From Litorivicinus sp. (GTDB lineage Bacteria > Pseudomonadota > Gammaproteobacteria > Pseudomonadales > Litorivicinaceae): a DNA stretch of 64,000 nt. Under the pieces are notes generated by a model. It saw only the letters and a program-made list of their open reading frames with translations. It did not search any database and was not told the origin of the DNA. Of the stretch, positions 1-12,971 are shown piece by piece. The stretch spans positions 1-64,000 of the forward strand of contig JAOLBK010000011.1 in the NCBI GenBank assembly GCA_028339155.1, given 5' to 3'. Numbering within the stretch: position 1 is the stretch's first letter; the number at the start of each line of letters is the position of its first letter. Both the position numbers and the translations under genes were made by a program.

Positions 1-63
1 GCCAAGATCCCACCGTTGGTGCAAGTCAGATATTGCTCTGTAGCTCAAAGAGTATTTCTTCTA

Positions 64-363
64 CTAGCCAACCTCAGCCCCTTCAACTATTCTAAAATCG
101 CGATCTACCCCATCAGACAACGCAACCAAAGCTTTTTGATAGTCACCTGATTTATAGGCCACTTGAGCTTTTTCAAGAGAGGGCCATTCCACCAAGACAG
201 TTCGTTCAATCAGTCCTGATCCAGACGCGTAGGCGGCCTGACCCCTTACCAAAAATCTCCCCCCCTGGCTTTCAATGGCTGGCTTTGCCAACGCAGCATA
301 AGCAGACAATTTATCAGCATCATAAATTTCACGATAACAACTAATCCAATAGCCTTTATTCAT
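64..363 (-). CDS. DUF1330-like small protein
   Basis: 99 aa ORF; GYWISCYREIYDADKLSAYAALAKPAIESQGGRFLVRG resembles the DUF1330 pattern. Confidence 0.75.
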   Translation of the reverse strand: MNKGYWISCYREIYDADKLSAYAALAKPAIESQGGRFLVRGQAAYASGSGLIERTVLVEWPSLEKAQVAYKSGDYQKALVALSDGVDRDFRIVEGAEVG

Positions 364-367
364 AGGT

Positions 368-622
368 TCATCCTCTCAAATTAAATTCTTTAGAATCGAC
401 CCAGTCAGCGATTTTCATACCGAACCAAGTGACTGAGGCTACAACTCCAATCATGACAATCATCTCCAGCAAATACTCGGTCCCCGGCCTAAACAATAAA
501 ACCAGAGCCAAACTAATGACAAAGCCTGTGCCGCCATATAGCACCTGCCGCTTAGCATTTGCCTCAGAAACCTCAGGGATATCCTCATCAATAATTCCAC
601 GCTTACTTTTCTTTCGTCTCAT
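368..622 (-). CDS. hypothetical small membrane protein
   Basis: 84 aa ORF with two predicted hydrophobic segments, directly downstream of pssA on the same strand. Confidence 0.55.
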   Translation of the reverse strand: MRRKKSKRGIIDEDIPEVSEANAKRQVLYGGTGFVISLALVLLFRPGTEYLLEMIVMIGVVASVTWFGMKIADWVDSKEFNLRG

Positions 623-625
623 GCC

Positions 626-1357
626 CTACTTTACCTTGCGATGTGAGTTTTTTTTGACCCAAAGAATCGGGCCACTTACAACATAAATCGTGGTCAGGAA
701 AAACAACACCTTTGGTGGATCAATAGAAACAAAGGCGAAAACAAGAGCCGCCGCCATAATAGCAAGTAAGGGCACCGTTGCTTTCAAATCAGCATTTTTA
801 AATGAAGGGTAAGGAATCGATGAGACCATTAACAATCCACAAATCGCTGTTAATGACACCATACTAAATGCGACCGTTTCACCCTGAATATTGGAATCTA
901 CCAATGTCCAGACAGCAGACGCCAAAAAATATGCTGCCGCTGGACAAGCGAGACCAATAAAATAATTTGAATCAGCGACTTCACGCTGAATATTAAATCG
1001 AGCCAGGCGCAGTGCAGCCCCGGCTAAATAAACAAACGCCGCCACCCAACCGAGTTTTCCAAGCGTTGACAAAGACCAACTGAAAACTAAAACTGCTGGT
1101 GCGACTCCGAAGGCAACAACGTCGCTCAGAGAATCATACTGCGCTCCAAACTCACTCTGAGTATTAGTCAAACGTGCTACGCGACCATCCAGCCCGTCAA
1201 ATAGGCCAGATACCAAGATTGCAATCGCAGCGACTTCAAACAAACCCTCGCCTTGATAGACTCCCCTAGTCGCTGTAATAATCGAGAAAAATCCCGCCAA
1301 TAAACCGGCTGTCGTCAGAATATTAGGGAGGAGAAAGATACCTTTATGTTGTGTCAT
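626..1357 (-). CDS. pssA: CDP-diacylglycerol--serine O-phosphatidyltransferase
   Basis: CDP-alcohol phosphotransferase motif DGLDGRVARLTNTQSEFGAQYDSLSD; next to ilvC. Confidence 0.92.
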   Translation of the reverse strand: MTQHKGIFLLPNILTTAGLLAGFFSIITATRGVYQGEGLFEVAAIAILVSGLFDGLDGRVARLTNTQSEFGAQYDSLSDVVAFGVAPAVLVFSWSLSTLGKLGWVAAFVYLAGAALRLARFNIQREVADSNYFIGLACPAAAYFLASAVWTLVDSNIQGETVAFSMVSLTAICGLLMVSSIPYPSFKNADLKATVPLLAIMAAALVFAFVSIDPPKVLFFLTTIYVVSGPILWVKKNSHRKVK

Positions 1358-1391
1358 AAGATTTGCGGGCCCTTAGGCCCACGATCCACAA

Positions 1392-2929
<1,538 letters not shown>

Positions 2930-4663
2930 TTAAGTCCGCTCCGTCTTACTCAAAATCATATCCTTCATTGAACCCGTAGCTATGTGCATAGGGTAAACAT
3001 GCTCATCTGGATCAATATCGATATCCATAAATACCAACCGATCTTTCATCGAAAAGCATTCTTCCATTTTGGACTTTAGCTCAGACGGATCCGTGACTTT
3101 CATACCAACATGACCGTAGGCTTCAGCTAGTTTAACGAAGTCAGGCAATGAATCTTGGTATGTCGATGCAGCGTAACGACCGCCATATTGCATATCCTGC
3201 CATTGCTTCACCATACCAAGCGCACCATTATTCAAGTTTATAATTTTCAACGGCATGTTGTATTGAGTACAGGTTGATAGCTCTTCGATACACATTTGAA
3301 TAGAACCCTCTCCCGTAACTACAGCCACCGCATGATCAGGATGAGCCAACTGCACTCCCATCGCTGATGGGAGGCCAAACCCCATCGTGCCGAGACCACC
3401 CGAATTGATCCAACGACGCGGTTTATTAAACTTATAATATTGTGCTGCGAACATTTGATGTTGACCAACGTCAGAACAGACAAAAGCTTCACCATGGGTG
3501 ACTTCGTAGAGTGTGCTAATGACATCCTGCGGCATAATCTTTTTGCCACGAACAAAACGATCGCCCGTCCACAATCCCTGCTTCTCACGCCACCCATTAA
3601 TGGTTTTCCACCAATTCTCAAGGGCTTCTAGATTAGGTTTCTCGTCCAACTGAACAAGCAACTCCGACATATCTTTCAACACTGTCTTAACAGGACCGAC
3701 CAGTGGAACTTCGATCCGACTCACAGTTTTTTGGATAGACGCCGGATCGATATCTACGTGAATAATTCGGGCATTCGGACAAAATTTCTTAGGGTCATTG
3801 GTCACGCGATCGTCAAAACGAGCACCTACCGCAAATATCACGTCGGCCTGATGCATGGCTTGATTTGCTTCATAAAAGCCGTGCATTCCAAGCATTCCAA
3901 TGAACTGATCGTCTGAGCCGGGAAACGAACCAAGACCCATCAACGTATTCGTCACTGGGTGGCCTAATCGCTTGGCAAGCGCCGTCAATTCATCTGAAGC
4001 ATTACCCAATATAACGCCGCCACCGGCATAAATTACCGGGCGCTTAGCTCCTAGCAATAAATCCAAAGCCTTGCGGACCTGGCCTGCATGCCCTTTTTGA
4101 GCTGGGGTATACGATCGAAGCTGGACCGTTTCCGGATAGTCAAATATCCTCTTCTCACTGGGCGCCGTCATATCTTTCGGAACATCGACGACGACTGGGC
4201 CCGGACGACCTGAGCGCGCGATGTGAAATGCCTTTTTCATCACCGTTGGAATTTCATCAATCGATCGAACCAAAAAAGAATGTTTCACAATTGGCCGCGA
4301 ACACCCAATCATATCAGTCTCTTGAAATGCATCAGAACCGATCAAATGACTTGGAACATTGCCAGATATCACAACCAAAGGAATCGAATCCATGTAAGCG
4401 GTTGCAATTCCCGTGATGGCATTCGTTGCCCCCGGGCCCGAAGTCACAAGCGCCACCCCAACATCGCCAGTCGATCGTGCAAAACCATCAGCCGCATGCA
4501 CAGCAGCTTGCTCGTGGCGCACAAGAATGTGCTCCACCGTATCCTGCCTGTACAAGGCATCGTATATGTGAAGGACTGCGCCGCCAGGGTAGCCGAAAAT
4601 CAACTTAACACCCTCTTCCTTCAGCGCACGCATTAACATTTCACCGCCAGAAAGCAATTCCAC
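2930..4663 (-). CDS. ilvB: acetolactate synthase large subunit
   Basis: TPP enzyme; [39 protein letters not shown] start at 4663 preceded by GAGGG (the ORF extends to 4726). Confidence 0.93.
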   Translation of the reverse strand: MELLSGGEMLMRALKEEGVKLIFGYPGGAVLHIYDALYRQDTVEHILVRHEQAAVHAADGFARSTGDVGVALVTSGPGATNAITGIATAYMDSIPLVVISGNVPSHLIGSDAFQETDMIGCSRPIVKHSFLVRSIDEIPTVMKKAFHIARSGRPGPVVVDVPKDMTAPSEKRIFDYPETVQLRSYTPAQKGHAGQVRKALDLLLGAKRPVIYAGGGVILGNASDELTALAKRLGHPVTNTLMGLGSFPGSDDQFIGMLGMHGFYEANQAMHQADVIFAVGARFDDRVTNDPKKFCPNARIIHVDIDPASIQKTVSRIEVPLVGPVKTVLKDMSELLVQLDEKPNLEALENWWKTINGWREKQGLWTGDRFVRGKKIMPQDVISTLYEVTHGEAFVCSDVGQHQMFAAQYYKFNKPRRWINSGGLGTMGFGLPSAMGVQLAHPDHAVAVVTGEGSIQMCIEELSTCTQYNMPLKIINLNNGALGMVKQWQDMQYGGRYAASTYQDSLPDFVKLAEAYGHVGMKVTDPSELKSKMEECFSMKDRLVFMDIDIDPDEHVYPMHIATGSMKDMILSKTERT

Positions 4664-4744
4664 TCTCAACCCTCTTTCAGTAATTAAGTAAACGCGGAAT
4701 TGTGACAGCCCGTGCCCGGCTGTCAACTAACGAACTAGATATCT

Positions 4745-7318
4745 TTATAATTTAAACGTTACCTGACCATGTGAATCCAAATCAGTTTTGATTGAAGTCC
4801 CAGCCAAAAACCGACCTTTAAGTAATGCTTCCGCAAGCGGATTCTCAATTAATTTTTGTATCGCCCGTTTTAAAGGACGGGCCCCATAAATCGGATCAAA
4901 ACCAGCCTCACAGAGCTTCTCAGCGACCGCATCACTAATCTCAAATCCAAGTTCCATATTTACTAAACGGGACCGGAGTTTATCAAGCTGGACATCTAAA
5001 ATCCGTCGAATATGATCGCGTCTAAGCGTATGGAAGACGACAGTATCGTCGATCCGATTGACGAATTCAGGACGAAAATATTCCCCAACAACAGCCATCA
5101 CGGCATCATCAATTGCCTGATGTGGCTCACCAGCCATACTCTGTATTAGGTCCGAACCGAGGTTTGACGTCATTGCAACTATAGTGTTTGAAAAGTCTAC
5201 TGTACGTCCCTGCCCATCGGTCAGACGACCATCATCCAAAACTTGAAGTAGAATATTAAACACATCTGGATGTGCCTTTTCCACCTCATCCAATAAAATC
5301 ACGGAATACGGTCGCCTGCGAACAGACTCTGTTAGGTAGCCACCATGTTCGTAACCCACATACCCGGGGGGTGAGCCTATCAGGCGCGCAGCAGAGTGCT
5401 TTTCCATGTATTCAGACATGTCTACACGAACCATGGCATCCTCTGAATCAAATAAAAAATCAGCCAATGCCTTGCACAGCTCTGTCTTGCCAACCCCTGT
5501 TGGCCCTAGGAATAAAAAAGACCCATTGGGCCGACCCGGTTCGGCCAGTCCAGAACGAGCACGACGAACCGCATCAGACACTACTTTAACCGCGAAATCC
5601 TGCCCGACAACTCTTGTATGAAGCACATCCTCCATCTGCAGAAGCTTATCTTTTTCGCCTTCAAGCATTTTTCCCACTGGAATTCCGGTCCAGCGACTAA
5701 CCACTTCAGCGATCTCTTCCTCGCTCACGCGGGAGCGTACAAGTTTGCCTTCGTCAGATTCATTTGCTTCGGCTAACGCCACCATCTGCTTTTTTAGAGC
5801 TGGCAAGACGCCGTATTGAATTTCACTCATTCGACCTAAGTCACCGGCGCGACGCGCCTGCTCGAGATCTATTTCTGCGCGATCAAGCTCTTCCTTGGTA
5901 GTCTGGACCCTAAGGGTCTGCGCTTTTTCTGCCGTCCAAATTTCATTTAAAGAATCAGCTTCCTTTTTAACCTCAAAAATGGACCCCTCCAGCTCTGAAA
6001 GGCGCACTTTACTCGCCGCATCTTTTTCTTTTTTGAGAGCTTCACGCTCAATCTTAAGCTGAATTAGGCGACGATCAAGACGGTCGAGTTCTTCTGGCTT
6101 AGAGTCCATCTCCAAGCGAATTCGACTGGCGGCCTCATCCATTAGATCAATAGCCTTATCCGGTAGTTTCCGATCCGTGATATAGCGTATTGACAACCGA
6201 GCTGCCGCAATAATCGCTGAATCAGAAATTTCCACTCCGTGATGGAGCTCGTATTTTGGTTTCAACCCTCGCAGTATGGCAATCGCGTCAGACTCACTCG
6301 GCTCACCCACAAATACCTTCTGAAATCGACGCTCTAGCGCTGCATCTTTTTCTAGATACTGCCGGTACTCATCCAATGTTGTCGCCCCAACACAATGAAG
6401 TTCGCCACGGGCAAGAGCGGGCTTTAGCATATTGCCAGCATCCATCGCCCCTTCCGACTTACCCGCGCCCACAATAGTATGGATCTCGTCAATAAAAAGA
6501 ATAATCTGACCTTCAAGTTTTGCTAATTCCTTTAGAACAGACTTTAAACGTTCTTCAAATTCGCCACGAAACTTAGCGCCGGCAATGAGAGAACCCAAAT
6601 CCAAAGAAAGAACTCGTTTACCCTTTAAACCCTCAGGTACCTCACCATTAATAATTCTTAAAGCCAATCCTTCCACAATGGCTGTCTTTCCGACACCGGG
6701 CTCACCAATTAAGACCGGGTTATTTTTTGTTCGACGCTGTAATACCTGAATCGCTCGACGAATTTCTTCATCGCGACCAATTACGGGGTCGAGCTTTCCA
6801 TCAGCAGCAAGCGCAGTCAGATCCAAACAAAATTTATCGAGGGAGCCACGATTTTCTTCATCTTGGTCACTTTGGACGGACTCTCCACCGCGCAGTTTGC
6901 CTATAGCATCAACCAATTGATCTTCATCAATTCCAGCTTTCTTAAATGCGGATTTAGTCGATTTATCTTTGGCCATGACCGACAACACGGTCTCACTAGA
7001 TAAATACGAATCCTTTTGCGCCATCGCTTGTTTTTCTGCCAAGTTCATCTGTCGTCCGAGCTCACGACTTACCTGTACTTCACCATCATGATTGGCTACC
7101 CTCGCAGATCGATTTAGCTCTAGATCAACCTCATCAATCAGAACATCAATCCGCCCACCGGCAGCCAGCACTAGCGGCTTGACACAGCTCGCCTTTTGAT
7201 CAATCAGCGCCTTTAGCAAGTGCCACGGCGCCATTTCATTGTGATCTGACAATAACGCTAAACTTTGCGCATTCTGAAAGGCTTCCAATAAACGATTTGT
7301 TAAGCGATCCATTCTCAT
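4745..7318 (-). CDS. clpB: ATP-dependent chaperone ClpB
   Basis: 857 aa; two AAA+ modules with Walker A GEPGVGKT and GPTGVGKT, plus a Clp N-domain. Confidence 0.97.
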   Translation of the reverse strand: MRMDRLTNRLLEAFQNAQSLALLSDHNEMAPWHLLKALIDQKASCVKPLVLAAGGRIDVLIDEVDLELNRSARVANHDGEVQVSRELGRQMNLAEKQAMAQKDSYLSSETVLSVMAKDKSTKSAFKKAGIDEDQLVDAIGKLRGGESVQSDQDEENRGSLDKFCLDLTALAADGKLDPVIGRDEEIRRAIQVLQRRTKNNPVLIGEPGVGKTAIVEGLALRIINGEVPEGLKGKRVLSLDLGSLIAGAKFRGEFEERLKSVLKELAKLEGQIILFIDEIHTIVGAGKSEGAMDAGNMLKPALARGELHCVGATTLDEYRQYLEKDAALERRFQKVFVGEPSESDAIAILRGLKPKYELHHGVEISDSAIIAAARLSIRYITDRKLPDKAIDLMDEAASRIRLEMDSKPEELDRLDRRLIQLKIEREALKKEKDAASKVRLSELEGSIFEVKKEADSLNEIWTAEKAQTLRVQTTKEELDRAEIDLEQARRAGDLGRMSEIQYGVLPALKKQMVALAEANESDEGKLVRSRVSEEEIAEVVSRWTGIPVGKMLEGEKDKLLQMEDVLHTRVVGQDFAVKVVSDAVRRARSGLAEPGRPNGSFLFLGPTGVGKTELCKALADFLFDSEDAMVRVDMSEYMEKHSAARLIGSPPGYVGYEHGGYLTESVRRRPYSVILLDEVEKAHPDVFNILLQVLDDGRLTDGQGRTVDFSNTIVAMTSNLGSDLIQSMAGEPHQAIDDAVMAVVGEYFRPEFVNRIDDTVVFHTLRRDHIRRILDVQLDKLRSRLVNMELGFEISDAVAEKLCEAGFDPIYGARPLKRAIQKLIENPLAEALLKGRFLAGTSIKTDLDSHGQVTFKL

Positions 7319-7387
7319 CGGTTAATCCTTCATAAATCCTCAACTCTTTGTGCTCAGGCGCTTATCACGGCGGAAAAAATATTGCCG

Positions 7388-8110
7388 TCACCCGATCCGC
7401 ATAATACAACTAGCCATGCGCCCAGTAACCCCTTCAAAACGGTATGAATACCATCGGTCAGGTGTTTTACCTGCTGGCATACCAAGTAGTTTGATGGCGC
7501 CGATAGACAAGAGATCAAGTCGAAATTTCGCGATTCCCTGCAAGTCCATATACGCATGCTCAAAGCGAGCTGAGGGCTTAAAAAAACGTAAAAGCGATGG
7601 ATCACGCTCTGTAAATGCAGATATAACCTCCGGCCCGACCTCAAAAACGTCTGAATCAATACAGGGGCCAAGCCATGCTGTCACTTTACGGGGATCACCT
7701 AAAAAATTTACAATATTTTCGAGAATACCTTGCTGCAAACCGCGCCAGCCAGCGTGGGCACAACCAATAACCCCATCACCCGAAAATAACACTGGCAGGC
7801 AATCAGCGGTTTGAATCCCAATCGGTAGCCCAAGCGTCCGAGTTACTATCGCATCGACCTCACCAACCGGGTCATTACTAGTCTCAATGACCGCAACCTC
7901 GGCGCCATGAACTTGTTGCGGAAACACTGGTGTCCGCCCAAATACTGCCCCTACTCGTGCACGGTTTTCAGTTACATGATTGTGATCATCACCAACGTGC
8001 AGACCAAGATTAAACCCTCCATATGGAGGCTTACCTATCCCTCGAATTGTCTGAATAGCAATCACATCAGGAGTCAGATCAACTTTAAGCCAAGGGTCAG
8101 ATATCGACAC
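7388..8110 (-). CDS. pgeF: purine nucleoside phosphorylase / laccase-domain protein (YfiH family)
   Basis: QVHGAEV, ADCLPVLF, HAGWRGL motifs. Confidence 0.92.
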   Translation of the reverse strand: MSISDPWLKVDLTPDVIAIQTIRGIGKPPYGGFNLGLHVGDDHNHVTENRARVGAVFGRTPVFPQQVHGAEVAVIETSNDPVGEVDAIVTRTLGLPIGIQTADCLPVLFSGDGVIGCAHAGWRGLQQGILENIVNFLGDPRKVTAWLGPCIDSDVFEVGPEVISAFTERDPSLLRFFKPSARFEHAYMDLQGIAKFRLDLLSIGAIKLLGMPAGKTPDRWYSYRFEGVTGRMASCIMRIG

Positions 8111-9065
8111 GAGCCAACTCAGATCTCAAGCGGGACAAATCACTCGGTAAAGGCGCCTCGCACTCTAATAACTTTCCGGTTCTGGGATGCAACAACCCAA
8201 GCACAGACGCATGCAATGCCTGTCGTGAAAAACTATCAATCAGGAATTGCGCCTCGCTAGAGGCTCGCCCAAGACCGGGGCGACCTTGCCGATACACTGG
8301 ATCCCCAACAAGAGGGTGTCCAATATGTGTCATATGAACACGTATCTGATGCGTGCGGCCAGATTCGAGTTTTACAGACATCCAAGCGCAGTGAGCAGTC
8401 CTATCACAAATCTCAAAATGAGTAATCGCAGGCTTACCCGAAGTCACAACAGCCATTTTAGTACGTTGAACTCGATGACGATCTATAGGCGCATCTATGG
8501 TGCCTTGAAAATCTGGATGTCCATATACCAATGCCAAATACTTTCGGCTCATAGAGCGATCTTTGAGCTGATTAACAAGACTTACTTGCGAAGGCAAGGT
8601 GCGGGCAACTGCCAAAAGCCCACTAGTATCCTTATCCAGTCGATGCACTATCCCAGCCCTCGGAATCTGCTCAAGTTCAGGATACCGTCCGAGCAATGCG
8701 TTTACCAAAGTACCGGAAGGATTTCCATGTCCTGGATGGACAACAAGGCCGGCGGGCTTATTTACCACGATAATCGACTCATCCTCGAAGACCACATCAA
8801 GCACTGATTCTTCAGCCGACCATGCGGTTTGGGGCTCAAGCGTTACATTAACAACAACCTCCTCTCCCCCAAAGACCTTATATCTCGGCTTACGGAACTG
8901 TCCATCAATTAAAATCGCACCCACTGTTAGCCACTGAGATAACCGAGCCCTCGAGTATTCGGGCATCAGTCGTGGCAACACCTGATCAATTCGAGCTCCT
9001 GATTCCTCCAAAGGAATGCAAAACTGTGATTGAATATGTGTCTTAGTGTATTGCCGATCGGTCAT
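8097..9065 (-). CDS. rluD: 23S rRNA pseudouridine synthase
   Basis: S4 domain plus HRLDKDTSGLLAVA motif; start chosen at MTDRQYTK. Confidence 0.93.
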   Translation of the reverse strand: MTDRQYTKTHIQSQFCIPLEESGARIDQVLPRLMPEYSRARLSQWLTVGAILIDGQFRKPRYKVFGGEEVVVNVTLEPQTAWSAEESVLDVVFEDESIIVVNKPAGLVVHPGHGNPSGTLVNALLGRYPELEQIPRAGIVHRLDKDTSGLLAVARTLPSQVSLVNQLKDRSMSRKYLALVYGHPDFQGTIDAPIDRHRVQRTKMAVVTSGKPAITHFEICDRTAHCAWMSVKLESGRTHQIRVHMTHIGHPLVGDPVYRQGRPGLGRASSEAQFLIDSFSRQALHASVLGLLHPRTGKLLECEAPLPSDLSRLRSELARVDI

Positions 9066-9093
9066 TAGACGGTCCGCTGAAAACAGGAATACT

Positions 9094-10065
9094 ATGATAA
9101 CCCGGACCCTTAACATTCTGCTCATTGCCACGCTTTTAAATGGCTGCTCATTCTTTGACCCCGAAAAGAATTTAGATGGCGAACGCGAGCTTTGGGAAAA
9201 ATCTCAAGGACATTTGGATGGTAAACGCTATCTTGAAGCCATTACTTTACTCGAGGAAATGGATCGCCGCTTCCCTTTCGGCCGCTATGCCGAGAGCGCG
9301 CAACTTGATTTAATTTATACATACTTTAAGGCCTCAAAATATGACCTTTCACGATTGACTGCTGACCGTTTCATACGCTTAAATCCTCTGCATCCAGAAG
9401 CAGACTACGCTCAGTACATGAAAGGATTATCCCGGTATGCGTCCAATGAATCTTTTTTTACACGTTACCTGCCCGGTGATGAGACTGGTCGCGATATAGG
9501 GGATGCACGCAATGCTATTAGCGCGTTCAAAACCTTGCTTGAAAAGTACCCAGAGAGCGAGTTCTCAGGCGACTCAACGCTTCGTTTAATTTATGTAAGG
9601 AACCGATTAGCCGAGTATGAAATTCATGTGGCTCGGCATTATATTAGAAAAGGGGCATACCTTGCCGCTGCCAACAGGGCACGCCAGGTAATTGAGAGCT
9701 ATCCATCGACTTCGGCTGTAATCGATGCATTAATTATCATGTATTTATCATATGAAGCGCTTGGGCTTCCTAATGAAGCTCAAGACGCATTATTTGTGCT
9801 CTCTACAAACCATCCTCAATACGTGGCTGGACCACGCCATGATCAACGGCTGGCTCCTGGAATACTTTATTCATCTGATAAAATGCTGACTAGAATTCTT
9901 ACTTTAGGGCTTGTCAAGAACAGGATGGATCTGGCGAGCCGTTTGGTGGGCTTTAGCGAGCGACGACGTAACGATATGAGCCAAAGGTTAAAAACACCTT
10001 TGCCAACCTCGGACAAGCGACCCGCAACCGATGCGCCACGTGTGGTTAATGAAGTTTTCTTCTAA
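9094..10065 (+). CDS. bamD: outer-membrane assembly lipoprotein BamD
   Basis: lipobox LLNGC; TPR-like YLEAITLLEEMDRRFPFGRYAESAQLDLIYTYFK. Confidence 0.92.
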   Translation: MITRTLNILLIATLLNGCSFFDPEKNLDGERELWEKSQGHLDGKRYLEAITLLEEMDRRFPFGRYAESAQLDLIYTYFKASKYDLSRLTADRFIRLNPLHPEADYAQYMKGLSRYASNESFFTRYLPGDETGRDIGDARNAISAFKTLLEKYPESEFSGDSTLRLIYVRNRLAEYEIHVARHYIRKGAYLAAANRARQVIESYPSTSAVIDALIIMYLSYEALGLPNEAQDALFVLSTNHPQYVAGPRHDQRLAPGILYSSDKMLTRILTLGLVKNRMDLASRLVGFSERRRNDMSQRLKTPLPTSDKRPATDAPRVVNEVFF

Positions 10066-11717
10066 AATTTCCATCGGTTCGCGATCGGATACCTTCGATC
10101 GCGGCCGAATCCCCTTGAAGTTGTCCGCGGGCCTACCGCGGATTGACGCCGTTTATGCTCACTGATATCAACCAATCGACACATCCGGAGAACATCACCC
10201 TCTGTAAACCCTTTTGCTATGATTTCAGAAGGTGTCAGATCATCTTCAACATACATTGATAATATCGGATCCAGCTGATCATAAGGCGGTAAACTATCTG
10301 AATCTTGCTGGTCAGGCGCCAATTCTGCTGAAGGTGGCCTAGTAATAACTCGTTCTGGTATTATTTTCTTGTCACGATTTACATAACGCGATAACTCATA
10401 AACGCGTGTCTTCCAAACATCTTTCAATACCGCAAAACCGCCTGCCATATCTCCATACAGTGTGGCGTATCCTACTGCCATTTCACTTTTGTTTCCCGTG
10501 GTCAATACCAAAGCACCGGTCTTATTGGCCAGCGCCATCAGTAGCACTCCCCGACAACGACTCTGTAGGTTTTCCTCAGTGCTATCAACCGCATGTCCTA
10601 AAAAAAATGGATCAAGGGCTTCAATGAATTCATGAACTACAGAATCAATAGATAGAATGGAAAATTCGCAGCCCAATACTTTCGCCTGCTCTCTCGCATC
10701 TTCCAGACTAATTTCCGCGGTGTATAAAAAAGGCATCATTACTGCGTGCACATTTTTTGCCCCCAACGCATCGACTGCAATCGCAAGCGTCAAAGCAGAG
10801 TCTATCCCTCCAGAAAGTCCAAGAAACGCTTTGGAGAAGCCCGTTTTGTTAAAATAATCTCTGACGCCCAAAACTAGTGCTTTGTATAACAGCTCATCCG
10901 CAAGGGGCGCTGGCTCAAATCTATCCCCCGAAAGACAGCCATCAGAGTACTCAAGATCGATTTTATCTGGTGAAAAAAAGCGCGCCCGCGCGACCAAATC
11001 ACCTTGGGCCGAGATGGCAAATGAGCCACCATCAAAAACAAGTTCATCCTGGCCCCCCACGAGATTGACATAGGCAATAGGCAATCCATTCTTCAATGCC
11101 CTATCTCTAACCTCTGCTATCCGCTCATCATATTTGTGCTCAGAAAAGGGTGATGCATTGATCACTAGAAGAAGATCAGCCCCGGCTAGACAAGTTCGCT
11201 CAACAATCTCCGGAACCCAAACATCCTCACAAATCAAAAGACCGAGCTTAACCCCCTTGACCTCATGAATTTGGGCGCTATCACCTGGCAGAAAATACCT
11301 CCGTTCATCAAATACCTGATAATTGGGGAGAACTTGTTTGTGATAACTAAGAACATGAGCGCGCGCTTCAAATACCCATAAACTATTCCAAAGCTTTGTG
11401 ACCCCAGCACTTTCATTCTCTGCTCGCCCATATTTTTCACTTTTTTCGATATATTCGGGTGCGCCAACACAAAGAGTCACACCATCAGCGGCATCCGCCA
11501 AACAATTTAGGGCATGCTGGAGCTTCCCGCAGAGCGCGGGGCGCAGTAATAAATCTTCCGGCGGATATCCCGATATCGCAAGTTCAGGGGCTACCAGCAC
11601 ATCAATTCCGTCCAACTTTGCTTCCCGTAATTCGTCGATCATGGTCTTTAAATTAGCGTCAAAATCCCCTACCGCAGCATTTAGTTGCAATAAACGGATA
11701 CGTAAATTTTTCTTCAT
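10062..11717 (-). CDS. nadE: glutamine-dependent NAD+ synthetase
   Basis: N-terminal nitrilase domain plus LGLSGGIDSALTLAIAVDALG. Confidence 0.95.
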   Translation of the reverse strand: MKKNLRIRLLQLNAAVGDFDANLKTMIDELREAKLDGIDVLVAPELAISGYPPEDLLLRPALCGKLQHALNCLADAADGVTLCVGAPEYIEKSEKYGRAENESAGVTKLWNSLWVFEARAHVLSYHKQVLPNYQVFDERRYFLPGDSAQIHEVKGVKLGLLICEDVWVPEIVERTCLAGADLLLVINASPFSEHKYDERIAEVRDRALKNGLPIAYVNLVGGQDELVFDGGSFAISAQGDLVARARFFSPDKIDLEYSDGCLSGDRFEPAPLADELLYKALVLGVRDYFNKTGFSKAFLGLSGGIDSALTLAIAVDALGAKNVHAVMMPFLYTAEISLEDAREQAKVLGCEFSILSIDSVVHEFIEALDPFFLGHAVDSTEENLQSRCRGVLLMALANKTGALVLTTGNKSEMAVGYATLYGDMAGGFAVLKDVWKTRVYELSRYVNRDKKIIPERVITRPPSAELAPDQQDSDSLPPYDQLDPILSMYVEDDLTPSEIIAKGFTEGDVLRMCRLVDISEHKRRQSAVGPRTTSRGFGRDRRYPIANRWKF

Positions 11718-12805
11718 CTCATATCCTTTGGTTGGTATGCATTGGGATCCACAATTGGCGAACGTCCTGTGATGAGATCAGCAAGTAATCGAGCAGATGC
11801 CGGGGCCAGAACCACTCCATTTCTAAAATGCCCAGAGTTTACCCAAAGTCGCTCAGAAACTGGACCAATCCAAGGAATTCCTTTCGGAGACCCAGGTCGA
11901 AAACCCGACCACTGGGCCTCAATTGCTACGTCCTTTAAAGATGGAATCATTTCCAATGCTGACTGATGCAAACTCTCGAATGCCGCTCTATCTGGAGTCC
12001 GAGCAAATCCAACATCTTCAAGCGTAGAGCCAAAAACCACACGCCCATCCAAACGAGGGATAGCGTAACGGCCATCCGAAAGAACAATTCGCGAAACTAG
12101 GTTACATACCGAAAATAAAAGCATTTGACCTTTCATTGGCTTAATCGGACAGTTTGTCGTGAGTGCATCCAAAAGCCCACCAGTCCAGGCACCAGCCGCT
12201 AATACGACCACCAAGGTATTTCTCCGTCTGCCCTCTACGTACACGACCGGATCCACCACTGTCCCTTCAAGCGAGACGCTCGCATCTTCTTCCAAAGTAA
12301 TTAAAGGATGATTTATGCAAGCCTGACGCAGCGCCTGCCCCAACCGCGGGGTACGAACACTCGCAATTTTCGGCATCCACAGAGCCTTTTTGTGCAAGCA
12401 CACCTCGGGTTCAAGCGTACTAGCCTCATCAATCGAGATTTCAGAAACCAATTGCTGCAGTCCGCTACCCCAAGCCAAAGCCTCTACAGACTCGCTCGTA
12501 GCAGTTACCAGCATTCCATTTTGTAAAAACTCAGAATCGATACCTGTAGTCCTAAAAAGACTCCCAATCAAATCTGGAAAAACTGTTTGTGAAAATGTTG
12601 CCAGTGCCGTAATTGCTGGTGCATAACGCCATGGATACAGTGGCGATATAATTCCACCGCCAGCCCAAGAAGCTTCCATAGCAGCTCGATGGCGCTCCAA
12701 GATCAGAATCGTTCGGCCTGTTTGAGCTAGTTCAAGGGCACTTAAAAGCCCAATTATTCCAGCGCCGATAATCGTAACATCATGTGCCCTTCTCACTAAC
12801 GCCAT
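11714..12805 (-). CDS. thiO: glycine oxidase-type FAD-dependent oxidoreductase
   Basis: DVTIIGAGIIGLLSALELAQTG Rossmann motif; WSGFRPGSPKGIPWIGP; position matches Pseudomonas-type synteny. Confidence 0.83.
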   Translation of the reverse strand: MALVRRAHDVTIIGAGIIGLLSALELAQTGRTILILERHRAAMEASWAGGGIISPLYPWRYAPAITALATFSQTVFPDLIGSLFRTTGIDSEFLQNGMLVTATSESVEALAWGSGLQQLVSEISIDEASTLEPEVCLHKKALWMPKIASVRTPRLGQALRQACINHPLITLEEDASVSLEGTVVDPVVYVEGRRRNTLVVVLAAGAWTGGLLDALTTNCPIKPMKGQMLLFSVCNLVSRIVLSDGRYAIPRLDGRVVFGSTLEDVGFARTPDRAAFESLHQSALEMIPSLKDVAIEAQWSGFRPGSPKGIPWIGPVSERLWVNSGHFRNGVVLAPASARLLADLITGRSPIVDPNAYQPKDMR

Positions 12806-12971
12806 CTCGCTATTAATATTATGATAAAAGCAATACTAGAAATCTGAACCCTTTTGAAAAAACTGAATCCAGCCCTCCAAACGTCCACTGCCACCAATTT
12901 AAACCTCAATATAACAACACCAATCACCGTAGCACTCTTAGAACTCCTGAATACGCCCCCTAAAGAACGCC

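Noticed and set aside
4223-4636. 137-aa plus-strand ORF and its overlapping neighbours
   Set aside because: Antisense to ilvB, with composition typical of a shadow frame; no family signal.
7319-7387. sigma32 heat-shock promoter upstream of clpB
   Set aside because: No acceptable CTTGAAA/CCCCAT pair could be seen.
8247-8937. Plus-strand ORFs of 186 and 112 aa
   Set aside because: Antisense to rluD; the sense strand encodes a clear conserved protein.
12806-12971. Remnant pilin gene between thiO and ispH
   Set aside because: No prepilin GFTLIE-type motif in either strand of the 166-bp gap; only the synteny argument is kept.
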